DNA from: DSWT01 sp049975385
GTDB taxonomy: Bacteria > Chloroflexota > Anaerolineae > B4-G1 > SLSP01
Direction: 5' to 3'
Assembly (NCBI GenBank): GCA_049975385.1
Contig: JBNGDO010000132.1
Coordinates: 1 to 14,870 of the forward strand
Length of the DNA: 14,870 nt
Of the stretch, positions 6,573 to 14,200 are shown one piece after another. Position 1 is the first letter of the stretch. Every line of letters begins with the position of its first letter. The translations under genes were made by a program, and so were the position numbers. The notes beneath the pieces are model-generated. The model was not told where the DNA came from. It saw nothing but the letters and a program-made list of their open reading frames with translations, and ran no database searches.

Positions 6573-6590
6573 GGGGATCTGGCGATCCCC
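6573..6590. repeat. GGGGATC/GATCCCC hairpin in trpC-trpF spacer
   Basis: A perfect 7-bp inverted repeat with a 4-base loop sits in the middle of the 144-bp spacer between trpC and trpF. No T-tract follows on the minus strand, so it is not a standard terminator. It could affect RNA stability or be part of the repeat element. Confidence 0.55.
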
Positions 6591-6610
6591 TCGAAGCGAG
6601 AGAAGACAAA

Positions 6611-6667
6611 AATCTGCTTAATCCGCTCAATCTGCTGACAAAATTAGCGCAGATTCGCGCGATTCGC
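6611..6667. repeat. ~9-bp repeat block covering the trpC 3' end
   Basis: On the minus strand the units GCAGATTGA, GCGGATTAA and GCAGATTTT follow one another just after the trpC stop. Two GCGAAT-type units lie inside the last codons of trpC. AATCTGC (6629-6635) and GCAGATT (6649-6655) form an inverted repeat spanning the stop codon (6644-6646). The repeat thus encodes the last few TrpC residues (ANRANLR). Confidence 0.6.
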
Positions 6668-7453
6668 GGTTAGCCCTGTGAATTGGCGCACTTTCTCCCC
6701 CACATCGGTTGCCGTCACCAGCGCCTCGCCGACCAGCATCGCATCCACATTCATTGTAGCCAGGCGCGCGACGTCCTCCGGCGTGTGGATGCCGCTTTCG
6801 GCGACGAGGACGACGCCATCGGGCACGCGCGGGCGCAGCGCGGCGGTCGTATCGAGCGTGACGTGGAACGTGCGCAGGTCGCGGTTGTTCACGCCGATGA
6901 GGCGCGGCTCGAGAGCGAGGGCGCGCTCCACTTCGGCGGCGTTGTGGACTTCGATCAATGCCGCCATGCCCAGTTGGCGGATCAGCGCGTAGAGGTCGTG
7001 CAGCGTCGCGTCATCCAGCGCGGCGACGATGAGCAGCACGGCATCCGCTCCGGCGGCCCGGGCTTCGTAGACCTGGTACGCGTCCACGAAGAAGTCTTTG
7101 CGCAGCACCGGAACATCCACAGCCTGCCGCACGGCGCGCAGATCGTCCAGGCTGCCCTGGAAGAAACGCGCATCGGTGAGCACGCTGATCGCTGCTGCGC
7201 CGTTGGCGTCGTATGTGCGCGCCAATCTCGCCGGGTCGAAGTCCGGGCAGAGCAGGCCCTTGCTCGGCGACGCTTTTTTCACCTCGGCGATCAAGCTCAC
7301 GCCAGGCGCGCGCAAGGCCGCCAGAAAGTTGCGTGGAGCCGGGGACGATTCAGCCTCAGCTACCCATGCGCTCAATGGCTTGACTTGCTTCTGCCGGTCA
7401 ACTTCTTCACGTTTATGCGTGATGATCTTATCCAAAATGGTGCCGGTTTGCAT
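6644..7453 (-). CDS. trpC: Indole-3-glycerol phosphate synthase
   Basis: TIM-barrel enzyme that decarboxylates and closes the ring of CdRP to indole-3-glycerol phosphate, the substrate of TrpA. The 269-residue protein shows IAEVKKASPSKG (55-66) with Glu57 and Lys59, VLRKDFF with catalytic Lys119, ALIEVH with Glu168, GVNNRDL with Asn189, and VAESGIH with Ser220. These match the catalytic set described for Sulfolobus IGPS. AAGGT lies just before the ATG, and the gene starts 5 bp after trpS ends, suggesting coupling. The C-terminal residues after about 258 are encoded by a repeat block and are probably not part of the barrel. It is not fused to TrpF, unlike in E. coli. Confidence 0.97.
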   Translation of the reverse strand: MQTGTILDKIITHKREEVDRQKQVKPLSAWVAEAESSPAPRNFLAALRAPGVSLIAEVKKASPSKGLLCPDFDPARLARTYDANGAAAISVLTDARFFQGSLDDLRAVRQAVDVPVLRKDFFVDAYQVYEARAAGADAVLLIVAALDDATLHDLYALIRQLGMAALIEVHNAAEVERALALEPRLIGVNNRDLRTFHVTLDTTAALRPRVPDGVVLVAESGIHTPEDVARLATMNVDAMLVGEALVTATDVGEKVRQFTGLTANRANLR

Positions 7454-7458
7454 ATACC

Positions 7459-8487
7459 TTATTCCGTAACGATGAAGCCGACTTTCCGCTTGACCTCGCG
7501 GATTTTGGGATCGGCGACGGCCCGCGCGCGTTCTGCACCCGTCGCCAGCAGCCGGTCCAATTCGGCGGGATCGGCGATAAGGGCAAGGTATCGCTCACGG
7601 ATCGGGCGCAACGCCTCGATCACCACGTCGGCGATCTCTTGCTTGAGGTGCCCGTAGCCTTTGCCCGCGAAGTGCGCTTCGATGGCGTCCCGCCGTTCCC
7701 CGGTGAGTAGTTCGTAGATTTCGAGCAGGTTGTTCACCCCGGCCTTTTCCGGCGCGTCGTTGAACACGATCTCGCGGCCTACATCGGTGACGGCGCGTTT
7801 GATGACGTAGCGAATCTCGTCCGGCTCATCCGCCAGGCAAATGGCATGCAACCGGATGTGCGCTTTACTCTTGCTCATCTTACTCGTGGGATCATCCAGC
7901 GCCTTGATGCGCGCGCCGATCTTGGGGATGACCGGTTTGGGCACGACGAACGTCTCGCCGTAGAGGTTGTTGAAACGCTGGGCGATATCGCGCGTCAACT
8001 CGACGTGTTGCTTTTGATCCTCGCCTACTGGGACTTCGTCCGAATCGTAGAGCAGGATGTCGGCGGCTTGCAGCACCGGATAATCGAGCAAGCCCGTGCT
8101 GACGCTTTCCTGCTGCTGGGCCTTGAGCTTGTACTGCGTCATCCGCTCCAGCCAGCCGACCGGCGTGACGCAGTTGAGAATCCAGCAGCCCTCGGTGTGC
8201 GCCGCGACGTGGCTCTGGACGAAGAGCGTGCATTTCTGCGGATCGAGGCCGCAGGCAATGAGGATCGCTGCCATTTCGCGGGTCCGGCGCAGCAGGTCTT
8301 GCGGTTCCTGCGGCACGGTGATCGTGTGCAGATCGACGATACAGAAGAAATTCTCCTTTTCCTCCAGCCCCGCAACCCATTGCCGGATCGCGCCCAGGTA
8401 ATTGCCCAAGGTAAACGCGCCGGAGGGTTGGATGCCGGAAAAGACGCGAATTTTCTTGCCGGGTGATGTTGTTGTCAGTTTGGTCAT
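7459..8487 (-). CDS. trpS: Tryptophanyl-tRNA synthetase
   Basis: Class I aminoacyl-tRNA synthetase that charges tRNA-Trp. The 342-residue length is typical of bacterial TrpRS. Visible signatures are the HIGH-equivalent TLGN in SGIQPSGAFTLGNYLGA (17-33), GLLDYPVLQAADILLY (132-147), VPVGEDQKQHVELTRD (152-167), and the KMSKS loop (203-207). The C-terminal region carries the anticodon-recognition helices typical of the family. The start codon overlaps the stop codon of the upstream permease by four bases (ATGA), so translation is likely coupled. Placement just before trpC puts tRNA charging and tryptophan synthesis in one transcription unit. No leader or T-box is seen before it. Confidence 0.97.
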   Translation of the reverse strand: MTKLTTTSPGKKIRVFSGIQPSGAFTLGNYLGAIRQWVAGLEEKENFFCIVDLHTITVPQEPQDLLRRTREMAAILIACGLDPQKCTLFVQSHVAAHTEGCWILNCVTPVGWLERMTQYKLKAQQQESVSTGLLDYPVLQAADILLYDSDEVPVGEDQKQHVELTRDIAQRFNNLYGETFVVPKPVIPKIGARIKALDDPTSKMSKSKAHIRLHAICLADEPDEIRYVIKRAVTDVGREIVFNDAPEKAGVNNLLEIYELLTGERRDAIEAHFAGKGYGHLKQEIADVVIEALRPIRERYLALIADPAELDRLLATGAERARAVADPKIREVKRKVGFIVTE

Positions 8488-11060
8488 AGATTTTCCCTCA
8501 GTTGTGGATTCAGGTTGCGTTCCAGCGCGTAGCCCACCAGCGCAAATGCCAACCCCGTCACCAGCAAAATGATGGCGGGCACCAACACCAGATGGTATGG
8601 GCCGACGAACACGTTGGAGGCAAACGCCGGGTGGACCAGCTTGCCCCAGGTGGGTAGATTGGGGTCGCTCAGGCCGAGAAACGCCAGCGCGGATTCCAGG
8701 AAGACGTAACTGGGCACGAGAATGACCAGTTGTGGGATCGCCACCGGCGCGACGCGCGGGATCAGGTAGTTGAAGATGATGCGCCCGTCGCTCGCGCCAT
8801 ACGCACAGGCGGCCTCGATGTAGAGCGCCTGCTTCGTTTGCAGGAAGATGGCCCGGTAGTTCTTGAGCGCGCTCCCGAAAATGCTCAACAGCACGACCAC
8901 GCCGAGCAAGACCCAGAAGCTTTTGGAGTAGAGGGTGAAGATCATCAAGCTGACCGGCAGGAAGGGCAACACGATATTCACTTCGGTGGTGCGTTGCAGC
9001 AACTCATCGAACCAGCCCCCAACCCAGGCGCCCGCTGCTGCTAGGAACATCGTGCAGAGCGTGGAACCGGCGGCAGCCAGCAACCCGAAGGCGAGCGCCG
9101 CTGCCGTTCCCCAGAGTACGGCCGTCATCAGGTCACGGTGGCGACCATCGGTGCCCGCCAGTCCGTAGACCTGTCCGTAGAGCATGAACTCCGCTTCCAG
9201 CTCCGCCGGTTCTTCGAACATCAAACCGCTGACGCGCAATTCATAGCGGCCTTTGAGTGGGGCAGGCGTGGTGACATCTGCCGACGGATCGATGAACAGT
9301 GCCTCTTCTGGCGCGACGCCGTCGAGTCGCCGGAGCAGGCGCTCGTCGTGCTCGAAACGATAGACTGTCTCGCCCCGCGCTGCCATTTCGCCTAGCCGAA
9401 TATCGCGTCCATCGGGTGTGTGCCAATTCAGTGAGATATGCGGCGCGCGGGTCACCATCGGCGTGTACAAATAGACGACGAGTTCCTGCGGAAAACGGTC
9501 ATACGGGTATTCGAAGGGGAACGTCAGTGTGATATCGGTCATCTCCGGTGAGATAACTGTAATCTGACGTTCGATGGGGTCTGTGCGGCTGTCGAAAACT
9601 ATAGTGAGCGGCAGCTTCTCGCGGGTGAAGACGTTGACCCAGGCGGGTAGAGCGTTTTTGGGTTGCCCATGTACGGTGCGTTGATCGCCGCGCCACAGTG
9701 CCACGGCTTCGTTATAGGGGATGGCGATCACGGCGTAGATGGCGACCCCGATCAAAAAGGTGATGGTACTGAGTCCCACTATCGCCGAAGGATAGCGCAC
9801 CAGGTCTTTTCCAATATGACCGAGGTACTGGAAAACCGCACGCACGCTGCGCACCAGCGCGGCGGGGGTGGGCAGTTGCCACGTTGTACGGCGGGGAAGA
9901 ACCCACCGCACGCGCCGGGACGTTTTGACTTTCAAATGCTTCTCGCCGCCGATACGCACGCGCAGGTCCACCAGCGCGTAGGCAATATCCAGTAAAAAGA
10001 TGGTCACTGCCAATAGATAGGCGAAAACCACGACCAGCGCCAGAATCAGCGGGATATCGTTAATGGCAAGCGCGTGGACGAACAACCGGCCGATGCCTTC
10101 GACGCTGAAAAAATATTCTAACACGATCACTTCTTGCCACAAACTGGTCAGGAGCAGGGCGAAGTTGGTGAGGACGCTGGGTAGAGTAGGGCGCAGGATG
10201 TACTGCCGTTCCAACATCCCGCGCGGTATCCCCTTGGCTTTGGCCAGGGTCACGTAGTCTTCGTTGTAGTGCAGCAGGAAAAAGGTCCGCCAGGCGAACA
10301 CGCTCTGGAAGAACTTGCTCAGGAAGATGGAGAGCGCCGGGAGCAGCATATGCCCTAGAATGAGGGGGACGTAAGACCATTGGAACTCCCTGGGCCAGGT
10401 ATCGAAGCGCGCCGTAACGAAGCGCAGCGCCGGGAACTGGAAGGCGAATACGGTCAATAGGATGCCATACACCCACGGCGGCGCTGCCGAGAGCGGCGAG
10501 AGCAGCGCGATAAGCCGGTCCAGCCAACGCAGCAGAGGACTGCCGACGCCCTGGGCGTGGGTCAAGGCCAATGCGGCGGCGATGCTGACGAAGAAAAGCA
10601 ACAGGTTCGCCAGGCCAAAGAGCAGCAGTGTGCGCGGCAGCCGGTCTAGGATATAAGCGCGCACTTCACGGGTGTACTGTCCACCAAAGAAGATGCGTTG
10701 CATCTTGGATTGGCCCCAGTCGAGGGTGAGCGCGCGCCAAACCCAGCCCGCCGTGCGTACTAGGAAGGGCTGGTTCATCCCTTGCGCCTCCAGGATGGCG
10801 TCTACCCTCTCTTCCGGGTATTGGGCGCGTTCTTCCGGCGTCAGGGTCTTGGCGTACTCGTCATCCCGTATCCCCATGCCCACGGCGAAGGTGGTGTCGG
10901 CCCGGATGACGTCATCGACGTAGCCGCCCATATTGGCGATGATGGTGGTCAGAAAGACGCTGATAACGACCATGCAGAGCAGCGTCAGCAGGCGAACGGC
11001 GACGTATTGCGTCAGACGCGCGACAGCTCTTTGTTGTGGTTTTCTTTGGATGTCGAGCAT
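8484..11060 (-). CDS. Fused OppB-OppC type ABC transporter permease with extracytoplasmic insert
   Basis: Inner-membrane permease of the peptide/nickel (Dpp/Opp) ABC importer family, with both subunits in one 858-residue chain. The OppB-like half (about 1-370) has a first membrane segment at about 20-43, a GMNQPFLVRTAGWVWRAL block (94-111) and an EAA-type loop LAKAKGIPRGMLERQ (272-286). A basic cytoplasmic linker (about 372-420) joins the OppC-like half: a membrane segment at 425-448, a polar stretch of about 190 residues (450-640), the family motif GTDGRHRD (636-643), further membrane segments, and the second EAA loop EAACAYGASDGRIIFNYLIPR (749-769). In usual OppC proteins the stretch between the first membrane segment and GTD is far shorter. 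The start has no clear ribosome site and lies 7 bp after the methyltransferase stop. No ATPase or binding protein is encoded in the window. Substrate unknown. Confidence 0.85.
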   Translation of the reverse strand: MLDIQRKPQQRAVARLTQYVAVRLLTLLCMVVISVFLTTIIANMGGYVDDVIRADTTFAVGMGIRDDEYAKTLTPEERAQYPEERVDAILEAQGMNQPFLVRTAGWVWRALTLDWGQSKMQRIFFGGQYTREVRAYILDRLPRTLLLFGLANLLLFFVSIAAALALTHAQGVGSPLLRWLDRLIALLSPLSAAPPWVYGILLTVFAFQFPALRFVTARFDTWPREFQWSYVPLILGHMLLPALSIFLSKFFQSVFAWRTFFLLHYNEDYVTLAKAKGIPRGMLERQYILRPTLPSVLTNFALLLTSLWQEVIVLEYFFSVEGIGRLFVHALAINDIPLILALVVVFAYLLAVTIFLLDIAYALVDLRVRIGGEKHLKVKTSRRVRWVLPRRTTWQLPTPAALVRSVRAVFQYLGHIGKDLVRYPSAIVGLSTITFLIGVAIYAVIAIPYNEAVALWRGDQRTVHGQPKNALPAWVNVFTREKLPLTIVFDSRTDPIERQITVISPEMTDITLTFPFEYPYDRFPQELVVYLYTPMVTRAPHISLNWHTPDGRDIRLGEMAARGETVYRFEHDERLLRRLDGVAPEEALFIDPSADVTTPAPLKGRYELRVSGLMFEEPAELEAEFMLYGQVYGLAGTDGRHRDLMTAVLWGTAAALAFGLLAAAGSTLCTMFLAAAGAWVGGWFDELLQRTTEVNIVLPFLPVSLMIFTLYSKSFWVLLGVVVLLSIFGSALKNYRAIFLQTKQALYIEAACAYGASDGRIIFNYLIPRVAPVAIPQLVILVPSYVFLESALAFLGLSDPNLPTWGKLVHPAFASNVFVGPYHLVLVPAIILLVTGLAFALVGYALERNLNPQLRENL

Positions 11061-11067
11061 GTTTAGC

Positions 11068-11880
11068 TTATGATTTGCGCGCCGTCAGGGTGAAAATCCA
11101 CGGCAGCTTCCCCGCGTATTGCGGGTAGTGATACCACCGCTCGATGCAGGGTTCCATACCGGAGAACTGCTTGAAAAACAAGCGGTCGTACTCGTTGAAC
11201 GACTCCAGGCGCAGCCCGGCCTTAAGCAGTGCATTGAGGATATCGCTGAGTGACCATGTCCACTCGTAAGATGCGGTATCATGCCTGTACGTCGAATCGG
11301 CATAGTCGCCGTCGGCCTCCCAATACATCGGTTCGCCGGTGTGGAAGTACGAGTACAACGGTTTCAGCTCGCCAGATTCCATTTCTTCAAACGCATTCCA
11401 CATCGGATGCGATTCCATAATGTAGAACAACCCGCCCGGCTTGAGGAAGTGCGCGATGATGCGCGCCCATGCGTCGAGATCGCGCAACCAGCACAGCACG
11501 CCGCGTGAGGTGTAGACGATGTCGAACTGCCCTTCCAGGACGTTGGGCAAGTCGTAGACACCAGCCTCGATGAACGTCGCGTCCAATCTGGTTTCTTGCG
11601 CCAATTGTCGGGCTGCCGCAATCGACGCCGCCGAGAAATCCACACCCGTCACGATTGCACCCTGCCTGGCCCACGAAAGCGTGTCCGTCCCGATGTGGCA
11701 TTGCAGGTGCAGCAATGTTTTTCCGGTCACGTCGCCGACCTCGCGCAATTCGATCTCGTCCAACGCGATGCCGCCGGCCTTGAGCAAGGCCACTTCCTCA
11801 TAAGCTTCGACGTGGACCGGCGCGATTTCGTCCCAATGGGCCTGGTTCGATTGTTCTGCTGGCGTTAAGGTGTTTTTCAT
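11068..11880 (-). CDS. Class I SAM-dependent methyltransferase, substrate unknown
   Basis: A predicted soluble methyltransferase of 270 residues with a Rossmann-type SAM-binding core. Motif I is LLHLQCHIGTDTLSWA (56-71), a Cys-His variant of the usual Gly-rich loop that I have seen in related bacterial methyltransferases. The acidic ribose-binding Asp81 lies in GVDFSAAS. FDIVYTSRGVLCWL (119-132) matches motif IV and FLKPGGLFYIME (145-156) motif V. The C-terminal part is rich in Tyr and Trp and probably binds substrate. The start at 11880 is chosen because AGGAG (11890-11886) lies 5 bases upstream. The frame is open a further 63 bp upstream, but that stretch overlaps the predicted promoter. 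The target molecule cannot be named from sequence; a link to tryptophan is not shown. Confidence 0.85.
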   Translation of the reverse strand: MKNTLTPAEQSNQAHWDEIAPVHVEAYEEVALLKAGGIALDEIELREVGDVTGKTLLHLQCHIGTDTLSWARQGAIVTGVDFSAASIAAARQLAQETRLDATFIEAGVYDLPNVLEGQFDIVYTSRGVLCWLRDLDAWARIIAHFLKPGGLFYIMESHPMWNAFEEMESGELKPLYSYFHTGEPMYWEADGDYADSTYRHDTASYEWTWSLSDILNALLKAGLRLESFNEYDRLFFKQFSGMEPCIERWYHYPQYAGKLPWIFTLTARKS

Positions 11881-11885
11881 GTTGT

Positions 11886-11890
11886 CTCCT
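11886..11890 (-). promoter_or_regulatory. Ribosome binding site deciding the methyltransferase start
   Basis: AGGAG lies 5 bases before ATG 11880. The alternative upstream ATG at 11943 has no comparable site and would place a promoter inside the coding sequence. Confidence 0.75.
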
Positions 11891-11916
11891 GAGACGTGAT
11901 ATATTACTGACAAGAT

Positions 11917-11945
11917 ATTATACTTGTACGCTATGAAGAACACAA
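11917..11945 (-). promoter_or_regulatory. Candidate internal promoter for methyltransferase-permease-trpS
   Basis: A perfect TATAAT (11922-11917) is preceded at 17 bases by TTGTGT (11945-11940), which matches three of six -35 positions. It lies in the 93-bp spacer before the methyltransferase, the only AT-rich spacer in the middle of the cluster. It would let the methyltransferase, permease, trpS and perhaps trpCFBA be transcribed apart from trpEGD. Confidence 0.55.
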
Positions 11946-11973
11946 CTTAACGCCGGGTATAGTGTGTCTTGTG

Positions 11974-12462
11974 TCACACCTTCTCCAAGAACACAATCGT
12001 ATGCGTCGCCATATCCTGGCGTTTGAACTCGCGGTAGCCCAGCTTGTGATAAAGGTGCAGCGCTTGTTCGCTCTTATGACCGGTAAACAGCTCGAAACGC
12101 CGCGCCACGTTGAAGTGTTGTTCCAGGGTCTGCATCAGTCGCGTGCCGATGCCCCTGTTTTGCACGTCGGGGTGGACGATCAGGCGTCCGATGTAGCACG
12201 TGCCATCTTTCACGTAGCCACGCACCGAGCCGACGATGCGTTCCCCGGCTGCGGCCTTGAAGAACGCCATCTGCGCAAAGTCCGCCTGGATTTCCTCCAG
12301 GGTTTGGAGCAGCGGTGGCAGGCTGAAATCGTTGTAGCGCTCCGCCTCGCTCCGGTAGGCTAGCTTTTGCAGGGAGAGGATGACCTCCAAATCTGGTGAC
12401 ATCGCTGGCGCGATATCGATGTTCTGCCGATCTTGATTTAGCTTGTCATCCGCTGACTGCAT
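11974..12462 (-). CDS. GNAT-family N-acetyltransferase
   Basis: A 162-residue single-domain protein of the GCN5-related acetyltransferase fold, which transfers acetyl from acetyl-CoA to an amine. Motif A is clear: IGRLIVHPDVQNRGIGTRLM (91-110), with the QNRGIGT pyrophosphate-binding loop. It is followed by the motif B-like HLYHKLGYREFKRQ (136-149). The preceding strand (ERIVGSVRGYVKDGTCY) also fits the fold. The ATG at 12462 overlaps the end of trpD by 25 bp and has only a weak GG-rich site, so it probably depends on coupling to trpD. The ATG at 12402 is an alternative start that would drop 20 poorly conserved residues. The substrate cannot be assigned; GNAT proteins are often annotated as RimI-like without basis. 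Confidence 0.85.
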   Translation of the reverse strand: MQSADDKLNQDRQNIDIAPAMSPDLEVILSLQKLAYRSEAERYNDFSLPPLLQTLEEIQADFAQMAFFKAAAGERIVGSVRGYVKDGTCYIGRLIVHPDVQNRGIGTRLMQTLEQHFNVARRFELFTGHKSEQALHLYHKLGYREFKRQDMATHTIVFLEKV

Positions 12463-13472
12463 GCCACCAATCCCTCAAGTTTGCGCAATGCTGCTCCACT
12501 GTCAAGGCTTTCCGTCGCCTTGACGATGCCCTCTGCCAGATCGGTTGCTACCCCACCGACGTGCAGGGCTGCCGCTGCGTTGAGCAGCGTTACGTCGCGC
12601 TTGGGGCCGTGGTCTTCGCCCGCGAGGATGGCGCGGGTGATGGCTGCATTCGTCGCCGGATCGCCGCCGTGTAGATCGGCAGGTGCGGCACGGTCGAAGC
12701 CCAGGTCGCGCGGATCGAGCGTCTGCGTTACCACAGCCCCGTTCCCAGGGGCGACACCGAAGACGCTGACGCGGTTCGGTCCGGTCGTCGTCAGTTCGTC
12801 CAGGCCGTCATCCCCGTGGACGACGTAAGCCGCCCGCGAGCCAAGCCCCTGGAGCACGCTCGCCAGCACTTCGGTGAGCGCGCCGTCGTACACACCGAGC
12901 ACCTGTGCCTGCGCGCCCGCCGGGTTGGTCAGCGGTCCCAGGATGTTGAAGACCGTGCGCACGCCCAACTCGCGGCGCGGGCCGACCGCGTACTTCATCG
13001 CCGGATGCAGCTTCGGCGCGAAGAGAAAGCCGATGCCGACCTCGTCGATGCATTGTGCGACCTGCTCCGGCGTCAAATCGAGGTTGACGTCTAGTGCAGC
13101 GAGCACGTCCGCGCTGCCTGACAGGCTGCTGACGCTGCGATTGCCGTGTTTGGCGACCCGCAGCCCCGCGCCCGCCGCCACGAATGCCGCCGTCGTGGAG
13201 ATGTTGAACGTGCCGGAGCGGTCGCCGCCGGTACCGCAGGTATCGACCAGGCTGGTTTGTCGCGACGTCACCTTGACCGCCGCCTGCCGCATCGCCTTGG
13301 CGCAGCCGGTAATCTCTTCCACCGTTTCACCCTTGACGCGCAGCGCGATGAGGAACCCGGCAATCTGCGCCGGTGTGGCCTCCCCCGCCATCACCTGCGC
13401 CATAACGCCCTCGGCTTGTTCCATGGATAAAGATTGTCCTTCTAACAGTTGATTCAAGGCTTGTGTAATCAT
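12438..13472 (-). CDS. trpD: Anthranilate phosphoribosyltransferase
   Basis: Transfers phosphoribose from PRPP to anthranilate, the second tryptophan-specific step. At 344 residues it has the usual size. Visible motifs are the PRPP-binding LVDTCGTGGDRSGTFNIST (75-93), KHGNRSVSSLSGSADVL (108-124), FAPKLHPAMK (151-160), and NILGPLTNP (176-184). The start at 13472 has AGGAGG at 13485-13480, so ribosome binding is strong despite the repeat-filled spacer upstream. It is a stand-alone protein, not fused to TrpG. The stop region overlaps the GNAT start by 25 bp. Confidence 0.97.
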   Translation of the reverse strand: MITQALNQLLEGQSLSMEQAEGVMAQVMAGEATPAQIAGFLIALRVKGETVEEITGCAKAMRQAAVKVTSRQTSLVDTCGTGGDRSGTFNISTTAAFVAAGAGLRVAKHGNRSVSSLSGSADVLAALDVNLDLTPEQVAQCIDEVGIGFLFAPKLHPAMKYAVGPRRELGVRTVFNILGPLTNPAGAQAQVLGVYDGALTEVLASVLQGLGSRAAYVVHGDDGLDELTTTGPNRVSVFGVAPGNGAVVTQTLDPRDLGFDRAAPADLHGGDPATNAAITRAILAGEDHGPKRDVTLLNAAAALHVGGVATDLAEGIVKATESLDSGAALRKLEGLVACSQRMTS

Positions 13473-13486
13473 CGTTTTTCCTCCTG

Positions 13487-13577
13487 TGATTGGTGATTGG
13501 TAACTGGTAACTGGTAACTGGTAATCGGTAACTGGTTCCGAGTTCCTGATTCCTGATTCCTGATTACCACTTACCGC
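13487..13577. repeat. Heptamer-periodic repeat, 13 units, between trpG and trpD
   Basis: Unbroken 7-base register for about 91 bp. It begins as TGATTGG, passes through several TAACTGG units and TAATCGG, then shifts to TTCCTGA units and ends as TTACCAC and TTACCGC. The last unit contains the trpG stop codon (TAA at 13573-13571). It nearly fills the spacer and ends beside the trpD ribosome site. Confidence 0.85.
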
Positions 13578-14134
13578 ATCTCCAAAAAATTCTTCAAAAT
13601 GACCTTCCCGTGTTCCGTCAAGATACTCTCCGGATGAAATTGCACGCCGACGAGGGGCGCGGTTTTGTGGCGGAGCGCCATCACTTCGCCATCAGTGGTG
13701 AAGGCGGTGGCTTTGAGGCATTCCGGCAGCGGTTCGTGGACGAGCAGGCTGTGGTAGCGCATCGCGTTGAACGGGCTGGGCACGCCCTCGAACACGTCCG
13801 TGCCGTAGTGGTAGACGCGGCTGGTTTTGCCATGCATCAGCCGATCAGCGCGATCCACCGTCCCGCCGAAGGCCGCGCCGATGCACTGGTGGCCCAGGCA
13901 CACGCCGAGGATGGGCGTCGTGGCGTGGAACGCGCGGACGATGTCCAGCGACACGCCGCCGTCGTCCGGCGTCCCCGGCCCCGGTGAGATGGCGATGTGC
14001 GACGGTTGCAGCGCGCGGATCTCGTCCAGCGTCACCGCGTCGTTGCGCCGTACCGTCATCTCCGTCCCCAACTCCCCCAAATACTGCACCAGATTGTACG
14101 TAAACGAATCGTAGTTATCTATGACCAGAATCAT
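13571..14134 (-). CDS. trpG: Anthranilate synthase component II (glutamine amidotransferase)
   Basis: Class I glutamine amidotransferase that releases ammonia from glutamine for TrpE. In many bacteria the same protein also serves PabB in folate synthesis. The 187-residue protein carries VIDNYDSFTYNLVQYLG (4-20), the oxyanion strand PGPGTP (51-56), the nucleophile elbow GVCLGHQ with Cys79, RYHSLLV (126-132), and VGVQFHPES with His167 and Glu169. The triad is complete. The start at 14134 has AGGAGG (14145-14140). The stop codon lies in the first unit of a heptamer repeat, directly after the expected C-terminus (KNFLEMR). Confidence 0.97.
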   Translation of the reverse strand: MILVIDNYDSFTYNLVQYLGELGTEMTVRRNDAVTLDEIRALQPSHIAISPGPGTPDDGGVSLDIVRAFHATTPILGVCLGHQCIGAAFGGTVDRADRLMHGKTSRVYHYGTDVFEGVPSPFNAMRYHSLLVHEPLPECLKATAFTTDGEVMALRHKTAPLVGVQFHPESILTEHGKVILKNFLEMR

Positions 14135-14159
14135 TGCTGCCTCCTTGGCTTTGTTTTTG

Positions 14160-14187
14160 GTAGACGGTAGACAGTAGACGGTAGACG
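14160..14187. repeat. Heptamer repeat arm, 4 units (GTAGACG type)
   Basis: Four units in exact 7-base register (GTAGACG, GTAGACA, GTAGACG, GTAGACG). It is the inverted counterpart of the block at 14201-14228, and together they can form a hairpin of up to 28 bp with a 13-base loop. Confidence 0.85.
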
Positions 14188-14200
14188 GGATTCTCTCCCC

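Noticed and set aside
6573..6590. Terminator between trpC and trpF
   Set aside because: The GGGGATC hairpin has no T-run after it on the minus strand, and trpFBA need transcription from upstream.
11881..11943. Upstream ATG of the methyltransferase at 11943
   Set aside because: It lacks a ribosome site, adds 21 unrelated residues, and would place the TATAAT box inside the gene. The ATG at 11880 has AGGAG.
13487..13577. CRISPR array
   Set aside because: Units are 7 bp, directly abutting, with no spacers and no cas genes.
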